Assembly: GCA_964608265.1 (NCBI GenBank)
Contig: CAZSNP010000013.1
Location: 21,799 to 85,798, forward strand
Length of the DNA: 64,000 nt
Origin: JANWXR01 sp964608265
Lineage (GTDB): Bacteria > Chloroflexota > Anaerolineae > Anaerolineales > UBA6663
Direction of reading: 5' to 3'
Of the stretch, positions 18,086 through 26,385 are shown one piece after another. Each line of letters opens with the position of its first letter. The stretch's first letter is position 1. Both the position numbers and the translations under genes were made by a program. Under the pieces are notes generated by a model. The model was not told the DNA's origin. It ran no database searches and saw only the letters and a program-made list of their open reading frames with translations.

Positions 18086-18150
18086 GCGTGATGCGTGAAA
18101 CGTGAAACGTGATGGTCGTCGAGACCAGCACGCCTCACGTTTCACGTCTG
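18086..18150. repeat. word array with 13-bp inverted repeat (CGTGAAA)
   Basis: CGTGAAA occurs in tandem, and ACGTGAAACGTGA (18100-18112) is perfectly inverted as TCACGTTTCACGT (18135-18147). The array fills the gap between the two permease genes and could form a hairpin. Confidence 0.65.
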
Positions 18151-18152
18151 CC

Positions 18153-19400
18153 TCACTCATACCTCAGCGCGTCAATCGGATTCAGCCGGGCGGCGCGCGC
18201 GGCGGGATATAGGCCGAAGAACAGGCCGATGGCGACCGACACACCGGTGGCCAGCACGATGCTGTCCCACGTCACCGCCACCGGCAGATCGGGCTGCACG
18301 AGCGTAATCGCGATCGCCGCGCTCGCGCCGATGGCGATGCCGAGCAAGCCGCCGAACAGCGAGAGCGTCACCGCCTCGACGAGAAATTGGCTGAGCACGT
18401 CGCGGCGTTTCGCGCCGATGGCTTTGCGCAGGCCGATCTCCCTGGTGCGCTCGGTGACCGAGACCAGCATGATGTTCATGATGCCGATGCCGCCGACGAG
18501 GAGCGAGATGCCGGCGATCAATCCGAGGAAGAGCGTCAGCGCGCCGGTGATCTGCCCGAACGACGAGATCAAGTCCTCCTGCGTCACCACGGTGAAATCG
18601 TCCTCGTCGCGAAAGGCGATGTTGCGGTACGAGCGCAACTGGCCGGTGATGCGTTGCGCGGCCGCGTCGAGCGAATCGGCCTCGCGGATTTGCAGATAGA
18701 TGGCCGAGACCGCCAGCTTGCCGTCGGCGGTGCGCGCGTTGTACACGCGTTGCTGCGCGGTGGTCAGCGGCACGAGGACGATGTTGTCCTGATCCCCGCC
18801 GAGGAAGCCGCCCTTCTTCACCAGCGTGCCGATGATTTTGAAGGGCAGGTTGTTGATGCGCAGCGTCTGGCCCAGAGGGTCTTCGCCATTCGGAAAAAGC
18901 CGCGTGACGATGGTCTGCCCGATGATGGCCACCCGCGCCGCCGCGCGCTGATCGGTCTCGGAGAACCACTCGCCATCCTGCAGCTTGAAGCCGCGCACCT
19001 CGCCATAGCTCTGGTTGACGCCGGCGACCTGCACAAAGGTGTTCTCGCGGCCGTACTCGACCGAGGTGAAGTTTTGCAGATCGGCGGCGACGGCCTCGAT
19101 CTCGGGGAAGTTGGCCGCGTTGCTGAGGAAGGCGACGTCGTCGCTGGTCACCGGCTTCTCACGGTTGCGGCCGGTGCGCTGCAAACCCTGCCGCTCCGGC
19201 CCGCCAGGGAAGACGAAGAGCAAATTCGAGCCGATGCCCTGAAAGGTGTCGGTGACGAATAGCTCCACCCCGCGCCCGATGGACATGAGCGCGATCACCG
19301 CCGCCACGCCGATAATGATGCCGAGCATCGTGAGGATACTCCGCAACTTATTGGCGGCCAGCGCGCGCAGGGCGATGCGTAACGTCTCGGAGAAGACCAT
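18153..19400 (-). CDS. MacB-type ABC transporter permease (first)
   Basis: This 415-residue paralogue of the downstream permease has an N-terminal helix (ALRALAANKLRSILTMLGIIIGVAAVIALM), a periplasmic MacB core domain and three C-terminal FtsX helices. MacB permeases are mechanotransmission transporters that need an ATPase and a MacA adaptor. The adaptors are encoded immediately upstream; the ATPase must come from elsewhere. The two permeases may form a heterodimer. Confidence 0.9.
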   Translation of the reverse strand: MVFSETLRIALRALAANKLRSILTMLGIIIGVAAVIALMSIGRGVELFVTDTFQGIGSNLLFVFPGGPERQGLQRTGRNREKPVTSDDVAFLSNAANFPEIEAVAADLQNFTSVEYGRENTFVQVAGVNQSYGEVRGFKLQDGEWFSETDQRAAARVAIIGQTIVTRLFPNGEDPLGQTLRINNLPFKIIGTLVKKGGFLGGDQDNIVLVPLTTAQQRVYNARTADGKLAVSAIYLQIREADSLDAAAQRITGQLRSYRNIAFRDEDDFTVVTQEDLISSFGQITGALTLFLGLIAGISLLVGGIGIMNIMLVSVTERTREIGLRKAIGAKRRDVLSQFLVEAVTLSLFGGLLGIAIGASAAIAITLVQPDLPVAVTWDSIVLATGVSVAIGLFFGLYPAARAARLNPIDALRYE

Positions 19401-19402
19401 GG

Positions 19403-19460
19403 GCGTTGCGGTTACGGGTTGCAGGTTACAAGTGGGTCATTCAACCTGCAACCGGTCACT
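19403..19460. repeat. word array with 11-bp inverted repeat (GGTTGCAGGTT)
   Basis: GGTTGCAGGTT (19417-19427) is perfectly inverted as AACCTGCAACC (19443-19453), with flanking echoes GGGTTACA-like and CAAGTG/CACTTG. Confidence 0.65.
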
Positions 19461-19465
19461 TGCCG

Positions 19466-20887
19466 CTACTGGCTCCCCCCGAATGGCGTGTCGCGGCGAG
19501 TGCTGACGGCGGCTTCGTCGCCGGGGTTCGCGCCGCTCTTCACCTCGGTGTAACTCTCGCCGCGCAGACCGGTCTCGATCGGCACCTCTTTCAAGGCCTC
19601 GCCGTTCTTCACGCTCAGGTAGGCCTGCCCGGTCTGCCGGTCGCGGCGGATGGCCCAGTTCGGCGCGAGCACCGCATCGGTCACCTCGGCGGTTGTGACC
19701 TCGACCGTCGCGCTCATGCCCGAACGCAGCGCGGCCTCGGAGCGGTCGAGGGCGATGCGGACGAGGTAGTTGACGGCCCCGCCGACCACGGTGCTCGTCG
19801 GCGCGATGCGCTGCACCACGCCCGTCAGCGGCGCGTCGGGCAGCGCATCCACCGCCACGTTCACCGGCTGCTGCACGGCGAGCTGGGCTACATCCACTTC
19901 GTTGACGGTAACGTCGAGCAGGAACGTGCTCGTGTCGAGCAGGACAAAGGCCACCCCGGCCGACGGCTCACCGGCCCTGGCGTTGACGATTGCGATCACG
20001 CCGTCGAACGGCGCGCGCAGCTCGGCGCGGCTGAGGCGCAACCGCGCCTGTTCGAGAGTGAGTTGCGCCTGCGTCACACTCAGTTCCGCCTGTTGTACCT
20101 GTACCTCGCTGAGCGGCGCCAGCAACTGTTCGAGTTGCGCTTTGGCTTGATTGATGCGGGCGTACGCGGCCGAGAGCGAGCCGGGGTCGCCGCCGCGCTG
20201 CGCTTGTTCGAATTGCAGCCGCGCGATCTCGGCCTGATAGTAGGCGGTTTCCTGATTGGCTTTGAGTTGATCGAGCGTGTCTTGCGGCGGCGCGAAACGC
20301 GGGTTGTCGCTGGCGAGCTGCACCAGGTTGTTGTACTGCTCGTTGAGCTGGCGGAAATTCTCGGCCGCCTTGTCGTAGTTGAGCCTGGCGATCTCGGCTT
20401 CCTGCGGTCCGGCCCCGCGCGCCAGGTCGCCGGCGGCGGCGTTGGCCGAACGCACGTTGGCCCTGGCCAGGGCGATGTCATCCTCCGATGGGCCGGCCAG
20501 CAATTTGTCGCGCCGCAACTCGGCGATCCGCAACGCATCTTCCGCCTGCGTCACCGCCAGTTCCAAGTCCGCCGTATCCAACCGCGCCAGCACCTGCCCG
20601 GCCTTCACCTCATCGCCGCTCTTCACCGGCACGTCTCGCACGGTGCCCGGGATCAGAAACGTGAGGTTGGCGGTGCGATTGGGTTGCAGCGAGCCGGTGG
20701 CGCTGACGGTGGCGATGAGCGAGCCGCGCTGTAACCGCTCACTGCGCAGCGAGGCCGATTCCTCGGCCTGCGCCAGTGCGGCCTGATTCTGTTGATAGAC
20801 ATACCAGCCGATGACGGCGGCAATCGCCGCCAGCCCCAGTGCCAGCCAGCCCCAGCGCGCGCGGATGAAGGTCATGACGGAGCGCAT
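19466..20887 (-). CDS. HlyD/MacA-type efflux adaptor (second)
   Basis: This 473-residue protein has an N-terminal membrane anchor (WLALGLAAIAAVIGWYVY), a split barrel-sandwich (biotinyl-lipoyl) domain, a long alpha-helical hairpin rich in Ala/Gln/Leu (about 100-270) and a C-terminal beta-barrel with GMSATVEV. It is the membrane-fusion partner of the downstream permeases. It starts one base after the stop of its paralogue. Its presence in a likely monoderm-type lineage points to an export role like that of Gram-positive MacA/YknX proteins. Confidence 0.88.
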   Translation of the reverse strand: MRSVMTFIRARWGWLALGLAAIAAVIGWYVYQQNQAALAQAEESASLRSERLQRGSLIATVSATGSLQPNRTANLTFLIPGTVRDVPVKSGDEVKAGQVLARLDTADLELAVTQAEDALRIAELRRDKLLAGPSEDDIALARANVRSANAAAGDLARGAGPQEAEIARLNYDKAAENFRQLNEQYNNLVQLASDNPRFAPPQDTLDQLKANQETAYYQAEIARLQFEQAQRGGDPGSLSAAYARINQAKAQLEQLLAPLSEVQVQQAELSVTQAQLTLEQARLRLSRAELRAPFDGVIAIVNARAGEPSAGVAFVLLDTSTFLLDVTVNEVDVAQLAVQQPVNVAVDALPDAPLTGVVQRIAPTSTVVGGAVNYLVRIALDRSEAALRSGMSATVEVTTAEVTDAVLAPNWAIRRDRQTGQAYLSVKNGEALKEVPIETGLRGESYTEVKSGANPGDEAAVSTRRDTPFGGSQ

Positions 20888-20888
20888 G

Positions 20889-22268
20889 TCAGTTGCCCCC
20901 GCCGAACAGACTGAACTGAGGTCGCGCGGTGCTGGTGGCCACGGTGTCCCCGGCCGCCAGACCCTGCACGACCTCGCTGAAGTTCTCGTTGCGCAGGCCG
21001 AGCTTCACTTCGACTTCCTCGACCTGACCATTGCGCAACACGCCGGCGAATGCTTTGCCCGCGTCGCGGCGGATGGCCCAGTTGGGGACGAGCACGACAT
21101 CGCGCACGGTCTGCACCACGATCTCGGCGGTAGAGGTCATTCCCGCGCGCAGCCGCGCCTCATCCGAACGCACGACGACGCGCACGGGATAACTGACGAC
21201 GCCGGCGCTGACGGTGGATTGCGGCGCGATGCGATCCACCGCGCCGGAGAACACCTCGTTGGGCAACGCGTCCACGGTGATGGTGACCGACTGCCCGATG
21301 GCGACGCGGGCGATGTCCACCTCATCCACCGAGACATCAATGTGAAAAGGCAAGCCGGCCACCAGCACGACGGCGGGCAATTGCCCGGCGGCCACCTCGC
21401 CGGCGCGGATGTTGACGCCCGCGATCACGCCGTCGAACGGCGCGACGAGCACGGCATCGTTGAGATTGTTGCGCGCCTGCTCGAGCGCCGACCTTGCCTG
21501 AGCCACCTGCAATTGGGCGATCTCGACATCGGCCGCTGCCGGCCCGCGCTTGAGCCGTTCGAGGTTGACCCTGGCCTGTTCCAATCCGGCCAGTGCGCTG
21601 CCGCCCGAACTGCGCGGCGTTTTGGCCTGGTCGTAGCGCAACTGGGCGATCTGCACGTTGTCGCGCGCCTGCTCCTGCTGCGCCTCCAGCCGCTGCTTCT
21701 CGGCGAACTTGCCCTGCTCGATGAGCGAGTCGACCTGGTCGTTGATCGCCGCGAGCGTGGTCTGTGCCACCACAAGGTTGAGCCGCGCGATTTCGATTTG
21801 TTCTTTGCTGCTGACGCCGCTGGCCTGATAGACCTGCGCCTGCGCGAGCTTGAGCGTGGCCTCGGCGACGGCCAGGTCCTCGGGGCGGGGCGGCGCGGTC
21901 AATTGCGCCAGCGCCAGCTCCGCCGAGCGCACGCCCTGCTCGGCCTGCTTCACGGCCAGTTCCAAATCGGTGGTGTCGAGCCGCGCCAGCACCGCGCCCC
22001 TCTTCACCGCCTCGCCCAGCGCGACGTTGACCTCGGCTACGGGCACAGGCTGGGTCGCGCCGAAGAATAAGTTGACCTGCGACTCCGCGGCCAGTGGCCC
22101 GGTGGCGCTGACGGTGGAGACGATGGTGCCACGCGCGATGACCTCGGTCCGCAACTGGCTGGCCGCCGCCTCTTCCACCGCGCGCTGCTGCTGCCAGAAA
22201 TAGACTCCGCCCGCCGCCAGCGCCAGCCCAATGATGCCCAAAATGATCAGATTTCTTCGAGAAAACAT
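20889..22268 (-). CDS. HlyD/MacA-type efflux adaptor (first)
   Basis: I start this 459-residue protein at ATG 22268 (MFSRRNLIILGIIGLALAAGG), directly at the membrane anchor; the longer frame upstream covers the promoter. The domains are the anchor, a lipoyl half-motif, a coiled-coil hairpin (about 90-270), the second half-motif and a beta-barrel with MTSTAEIVV. It resembles the next gene, and the pair probably form the adaptor ring of one exporter. Confidence 0.88.
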   Translation of the reverse strand: MFSRRNLIILGIIGLALAAGGVYFWQQQRAVEEAAASQLRTEVIARGTIVSTVSATGPLAAESQVNLFFGATQPVPVAEVNVALGEAVKRGAVLARLDTTDLELAVKQAEQGVRSAELALAQLTAPPRPEDLAVAEATLKLAQAQVYQASGVSSKEQIEIARLNLVVAQTTLAAINDQVDSLIEQGKFAEKQRLEAQQEQARDNVQIAQLRYDQAKTPRSSGGSALAGLEQARVNLERLKRGPAAADVEIAQLQVAQARSALEQARNNLNDAVLVAPFDGVIAGVNIRAGEVAAGQLPAVVLVAGLPFHIDVSVDEVDIARVAIGQSVTITVDALPNEVFSGAVDRIAPQSTVSAGVVSYPVRVVVRSDEARLRAGMTSTAEIVVQTVRDVVLVPNWAIRRDAGKAFAGVLRNGQVEEVEVKLGLRNENFSEVVQGLAAGDTVATSTARPQFSLFGGGN

Positions 22269-22302
22269 GAGAAATAGGTACGCAGGCTCGAAACCGGGCG
22301 AG

Positions 22303-22308
22303 ATTATA
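22303..22308 (-). promoter_or_regulatory. -10 box of the efflux operon
   Basis: TATAAT on the minus strand, 34 bases before the first adaptor ATG, fits a promoter for the four-gene efflux operon. No clear -35 box is present. Confidence 0.5.
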
Positions 22309-22394
22309 TCACCCGGAGTCAGGCCGCAGATGAGACCGGGCTGAGCCCTGGGATGCAATTGAACGCGGAGGCTGTGATCTGCGCCGGCCGGCTG

Positions 22395-23408
22395 TTAGAT
22401 GCGAGGGAGGATACGCTTGAGGGTGTCGAGGTATTTGAACGCGCGGCCCGTGCCGAGCGCGACGCAGGCCATCGGGTTCTCGGCGACGTACGCGGCAATG
22501 CCCGTTTCCCTGGTCAGCAATTTGTCGATGCCGCGCAGCAACGCACTGCCGCCGCACACCAACATGCCGCGTTCGATGATGTCCGAGGCCAGTTCGGGCG
22601 GGGTGCGCTCGAGCACGCCTTTGACCACGCCGGTGATGGTGCCCAGCGGCTCGACCAGCGCCTCGGCGACCTCGTTGGTCGTCAGCGTCACGGTGCGCGG
22701 CAGTCCGTTGACCTGATCGCGGCCCTGAAACTCCAGGCTCTCTTCCACGTCGGCGTCGACCGGGATCGCTGAACCGATCTTGAGTTTGATGTCTTCCGCC
22801 GTGGTGTCGCCGATGACGAGGCCGTACTTCTTACGCACATACACGGCGATGGCCTCATCGAGGCGGAGGCCGCCGATGCGGGCCGAGTTGGCCGAGACCA
22901 TGCTGTTCATCGAGACCACGGCGGCCTGCGTCGAGCCGCCGCCGATGGTCATGACGAGGTTGCCGGTGGGTGTGGCGACTGCGAGGTCGGCGCCGTAGGC
23001 CGCGGCCAGCGGCTCGGGCAGCAGAAAGGCCTCCGCCGCGCCGGCTTCGAGCGTGGCCTCCTGCACCGCGCGGCCCTCCACGCTCGTCACGCCATACGGC
23101 ACACTGATGACGACGCGCGGGCGAAACAGACGGAACGGGCCGCAGACACGCTTGATGACCTCGGCCAGCAGCAATTTGGTGACTTCGTAATCGGCGATCA
23201 CCCCGTCGCGCAACGGGCGCGAGACCTCGATGGTGTCCGGGGCGCGGCCATACATATCCCGGGCTGCCTGGCCCCATTCCACCACCTTGTCTTCCGCGCT
23301 GACCAGGGCGACGACGCTCGGCTCGTGCAGCACGATCTGCCCGCCCTCACACACCAGCACGTTGACGGTGCCGAGGTCAATGCCGAGTTCTTTGGAGAAG
23401 AGGGCCAT
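22395..23408 (-). CDS. mreB: rod-shape actin homologue MreB
   Basis: This 337-residue protein is an actin-fold ATPase starting MALFSKELGIDLGTVNVLV (phosphate-1 loop), with IGGGSTQAAV (phosphate-2) and LVCGGSALLRGIDKLL (adenosine motif). MreB polymerises under the membrane and guides cell-wall synthesis. It begins 11 bases after atpC and is likely transcribed from the atp operon. mreC/mreD are not seen next to it. Confidence 0.95.
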   Translation of the reverse strand: MALFSKELGIDLGTVNVLVCEGGQIVLHEPSVVALVSAEDKVVEWGQAARDMYGRAPDTIEVSRPLRDGVIADYEVTKLLLAEVIKRVCGPFRLFRPRVVISVPYGVTSVEGRAVQEATLEAGAAEAFLLPEPLAAAYGADLAVATPTGNLVMTIGGGSTQAAVVSMNSMVSANSARIGGLRLDEAIAVYVRKKYGLVIGDTTAEDIKLKIGSAIPVDADVEESLEFQGRDQVNGLPRTVTLTTNEVAEALVEPLGTITGVVKGVLERTPPELASDIIERGMLVCGGSALLRGIDKLLTRETGIAAYVAENPMACVALGTGRAFKYLDTLKRILPRI

Positions 23409-23419
23409 TCGAAAGGAGG

Positions 23420-23860
23420 CTAGCGCAGGTCTTGGCCGCTGCCCATGGCGCCCGGGCCGCGCCGCCGCTGGGCGATTTTGAGGCGCAGGGTGGAACGGCG
23501 CAGCGCCATCTCGGCCTCGAGATAAGATTTGGACTCGCGCGGGGCGTTCTTGAGCGACTCCTCGGCCTTGCGGCGGGCTTCCTCGGCGCGGGCCAGGTCA
23601 ATTTCATCGGAACGCTCGGCCGCATCGGCCAGCACGATGACGTGATCGGGCAACACTTCCATGAAACCGCCCGAGATGGCGAAGAAATCCTCGCGCCCGT
23701 CGCGGCGGATTTTGAGCACGCCGGTCTTGAGTGCGGTCAGGGTCGGGGCGTGGTGCGGCAGGATGCCCATCTCGCCCTCGGCCCCCGGCGCGACGACGAT
23801 GTCCACCTCACCCTCGAATACTTTACGGTCTTGAGAAACGATCTCGCAACGGATCGGCAT
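23420..23860 (-). CDS. atpC: F1 ATP synthase epsilon subunit
   Basis: This 146-residue subunit has the typical N-terminal beta-sandwich (MPIRCEIVSQDRKVFEGEVDIVVAPGAEGEMGILPHHAP) and a longer than usual C-terminal helical extension ending about residue 146. The epsilon subunit joins the F1 rotor to the membrane ring and can inhibit hydrolysis. It ends the atpA-G-D-C order and is followed by mreB. Confidence 0.95.
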   Translation of the reverse strand: MPIRCEIVSQDRKVFEGEVDIVVAPGAEGEMGILPHHAPTLTALKTGVLKIRRDGREDFFAISGGFMEVLPDHVIVLADAAERSDEIDLARAEEARRKAEESLKNAPRESKSYLEAEMALRRSTLRLKIAQRRRGPGAMGSGQDLR

Positions 23861-23865
23861 GGCCG

Positions 23866-23935
23866 GTGTTACGTGTCACGCGTCATGTGTCGCGTGTCCT
23901 CCACCTGGATGGACACCCTGGCACCTAAGCAATTG
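23866..23935. repeat. word array (ACGTGTCACGCGTCATGTGTC)
   Basis: Variants of the word CGTGTCA / CGCGTCA / TGTGTCG follow each other between atpD and atpC, without a perfect inverted partner. Confidence 0.45.
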
Positions 23936-23944
23936 ACACTCCTG

Positions 23945-25345
23945 CTATCCCTCGGCTAACTTCGCCGCCTTGGCCCGCGCGTCGTCAATGGTGCCGACGT
24001 AGCGGAAGGCTTCCTCGGGCAGGTCGTCCACCTCGCCGTTGAGGATGGCGCGGAACGAGGCCACCGTGTCCTTGAGTTTGACATACTCGCCCTTGATGCC
24101 GGTGAACTGCTCCGCCGTGACAAATGGCTGGCTGAAGAACTTCTCGATCTTGCGCGCGCGCGCCACCAGCACCTTGTCGTCCTCGCTCAATTCATCCACG
24201 CCCAGGATGGCGATGATGTTTTGCAGATTCTTGTAACGTTGCAACACGCGCTGCACCTCGCGCGCCGTGTTGTAGTGCTCCTCGCCGACGATGTTCGGGT
24301 CGAGGATGCGACTGGTGCTGGCGAGCGGGTCGACCGCCGGGAAGAGGCCCTTGGCGGCGATCTCGCGCTCGAGGGCCAGCGTGGCGTCGAGGTGGGTGAA
24401 CACCGCCACCGGCGCGGGGTCGGAGTAATCGTCCGCCGGGACGTACACCGCCTGCATCGACGTGATCGAACCGTTCTTGGTGGAGGTGATGCGCTCCTGC
24501 AATTCGCCCATCTCGGTGGCCAGCGTCGGCTGATAGCCCACCGCGCTCGGCAGGCGGCCCAGCAGCGCCGAGACTTCCGAGCCGCTCATCACGTAGCGGA
24601 AGATGTTATCAATGAAGACCAGCACGTCCTTGCCCTCATCGCGGAAGTACTCGGCCATCGTCAGGCCGGTGAGCGCCACGCGCAGCCGCACGCCGGCCGG
24701 TTCGTTCATCTGCCCGAAGACCATCACCGTGTCCTTCATCACGCCCGACTCTTCCATCTCGCGCCGCAGCGCCGTGCCCTCCCGGGTGCGCTCGCCCACG
24801 CCGACGAAGACCGAATTGCCTTTGTGCACCCGGGCCACCGACGAGATCAACTCGGTGATGACGACGGTCTTGCCCACACCTGCGCCGCCGAAGATGCCGG
24901 TCTTGCCGCCTTTGGTGAAGGGGGCGATGAGGTCGATGACCTTGATGCCGGTCTCGAACACCTCCACGCGGGTCACCTGATTTTCGAAGGCGGGCGCCGG
25001 GGTGTGGATGGGGCGGCGGGCCTCGGTCGTCACCGGGCCGGCCTGATCAATCGGGCGGCCGATGACGTTGAAGATGCGGCCCAGCGTGGCCTGGCCGACC
25101 GGCACCTGGATCGACGCGCCCGTGCCGACAGCGGTCATGCCGCGTTGCAGACCGTCGGTGGCGTCCATCGCCACGCAGCGCACCCAGTTGTTGCCGAGGT
25201 GCCTCTGCACTTCGAGGATCAGCGGCTCTTCGTCGGGGCGCGCCACTTCGAGCGCATCGAACAGCTCGGGCAGTTCATCCTCGGGAAATTCGCAATCCAC
25301 CACGCCGCCGAGGATTTGAACGATCTTGCCGGTTGAAGTTGCCAT
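23945..25345 (-). CDS. atpD: F1 ATP synthase beta subunit
   Basis: This 466-residue catalytic subunit has P-loop GGAGVGKT, the catalytic GERTREG motif, VFIDNIFR and ALLGRLPSAVGYQPTLATEMG. It makes ATP at the alpha/beta interface of F1. It is located between atpG and atpC in the usual order. Confidence 0.98.
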   Translation of the reverse strand: MATSTGKIVQILGGVVDCEFPEDELPELFDALEVARPDEEPLILEVQRHLGNNWVRCVAMDATDGLQRGMTAVGTGASIQVPVGQATLGRIFNVIGRPIDQAGPVTTEARRPIHTPAPAFENQVTRVEVFETGIKVIDLIAPFTKGGKTGIFGGAGVGKTVVITELISSVARVHKGNSVFVGVGERTREGTALRREMEESGVMKDTVMVFGQMNEPAGVRLRVALTGLTMAEYFRDEGKDVLVFIDNIFRYVMSGSEVSALLGRLPSAVGYQPTLATEMGELQERITSTKNGSITSMQAVYVPADDYSDPAPVAVFTHLDATLALEREIAAKGLFPAVDPLASTSRILDPNIVGEEHYNTAREVQRVLQRYKNLQNIIAILGVDELSEDDKVLVARARKIEKFFSQPFVTAEQFTGIKGEYVKLKDTVASFRAILNGEVDDLPEEAFRYVGTIDDARAKAAKLAEG

Positions 25346-25365
25346 GTCGTCTCCAGGGGTCAGCG

Positions 25366-25416
25366 AACGGTTGGCAGCGAACAGCCCATACCGTTCACTG
25401 TTTACCGATCACTGGT
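25366..25416. repeat. word array (GTTCACTG/GTTTACC)
   Basis: Echoing words CGTTCACTG, GTTTACCGATCACTG and GTTTACTC fill the gap between atpG and atpD. Confidence 0.4.
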
Positions 25417-26316
25417 TTACTCTGCTTTTGCCAATGCTTCCGCGCCGCCGGCGATGTCGAGCATATCGCTCGTGATCGCCAACTGGCGCGCTTTGTTGTA
25501 GTCTAATTGCAACGAACTGATCAGGTCTTTGGCGTTGTCGGTCGCGTTGCGCATGGCCGTCATGCGGGCAGCGTGCTCGCTGGCCTGCGCTTCGAGCAGG
25601 GCCTGGTAGACCTGTAACTGGATGAAGCGCGGGATGATGATATCGAGCAATTGCTCGCGGCCCGGCTCGTAGGTGTAGGCGGCTGCCATACTCCGGGTAG
25701 CCGCGCCTTCGCCGGCCTCGGCGGTCTCGCTGGCTTCGGCGCGCAGCGGCAACACCTGCACCACACGCGGTTCCTGCCGCAGCATGTTCACAAAATCGGT
25801 ATAGGCCAGGTACACGCGGTCGGTGCGCCCGCCCAGGAAGTCATCGACGATTAACCGCCCGATGGCGGCGCTATCGTTGTAGCTCGGGTTGCCCGGAAGA
25901 CTGACGAACTCACCGACGACGTCCTGCCGGCGGCGCAACAACAGATCGCGGCCCTTGCGCCCCACGGCCACATAACGCACCGCGGCCGCCTGCGACCGGG
26001 CGTACCCGAGCGCCGCGCGCAGGGCATTCGTGTTATACGCCCCGCACAGCCCCCGATCACTGGTGTACAGCACGAGGGTGATGTTGTTGATCGTCGCGCG
26101 GGGTTGCAGCAGGGGATGGTAGGAGGCGACGTTGCCGGGCTGTTGGCTGATGTGCTGCAGGATTTGCAGCGCCTTGGCCGCGTATTGGCGGGTGGCCATC
26201 ACCGCCAGTTGCGCCTTGCGCACCTTCGAGGCGCTCACGGCCTCGAGTGCCTTGGTCACCTGGGCGATGTTCTTGACGCTCCGGATCTGGAGCCGCATGT
26301 TCCTGAGAGAGGGCAT
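25417..26316 (-). CDS. atpG: F1 ATP synthase gamma subunit
   Basis: This 299-residue rotor subunit has the conserved N-terminal helix (RLQIRSVKNIAQVTKALEAVSASKVRKAQ), the central TSDRGLCGAYN motif and the C-terminal helix MRNATDNAKDLISSLQLDYNKARQ. It forms the central shaft of F1. Confidence 0.97.
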   Translation of the reverse strand: MPSLRNMRLQIRSVKNIAQVTKALEAVSASKVRKAQLAVMATRQYAAKALQILQHISQQPGNVASYHPLLQPRATINNITLVLYTSDRGLCGAYNTNALRAALGYARSQAAAVRYVAVGRKGRDLLLRRRQDVVGEFVSLPGNPSYNDSAAIGRLIVDDFLGGRTDRVYLAYTDFVNMLRQEPRVVQVLPLRAEASETAEAGEGAATRSMAAAYTYEPGREQLLDIIIPRFIQLQVYQALLEAQASEHAARMTAMRNATDNAKDLISSLQLDYNKARQLAITSDMLDIAGGAEALAKAE

Positions 26317-26327
26317 GTTTTCAGAAA

Positions 26328-26385
26328 GCTAAAGGCACATGGCAGAAGGCAGACAACTGCATTCTGCTTTTCGCCTTCTGCCTGC
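26328..26385. repeat. word array with 10-bp inverted repeat (GGCAGAAGGC)
   Basis: GGCAGAAGGC (26341-26350) is perfectly inverted as GCCTTCTGCC (26373-26382), with further partial words (GGCAGACA, TTCTGCTTTTC) between them. Confidence 0.65.

Noticed and set aside
22269..22358. 30-codon N-terminal extension of the first HlyD adaptor
   Set aside because: It spans the TATAAT promoter and has no signal-like character; ATG 22268 leads straight into the membrane anchor.
23915..23935. TGGCAC as a seventh sigma-54 site
   Set aside because: TGGCACCTAAGCAATTG lacks TTGC at the required 5-base spacing.
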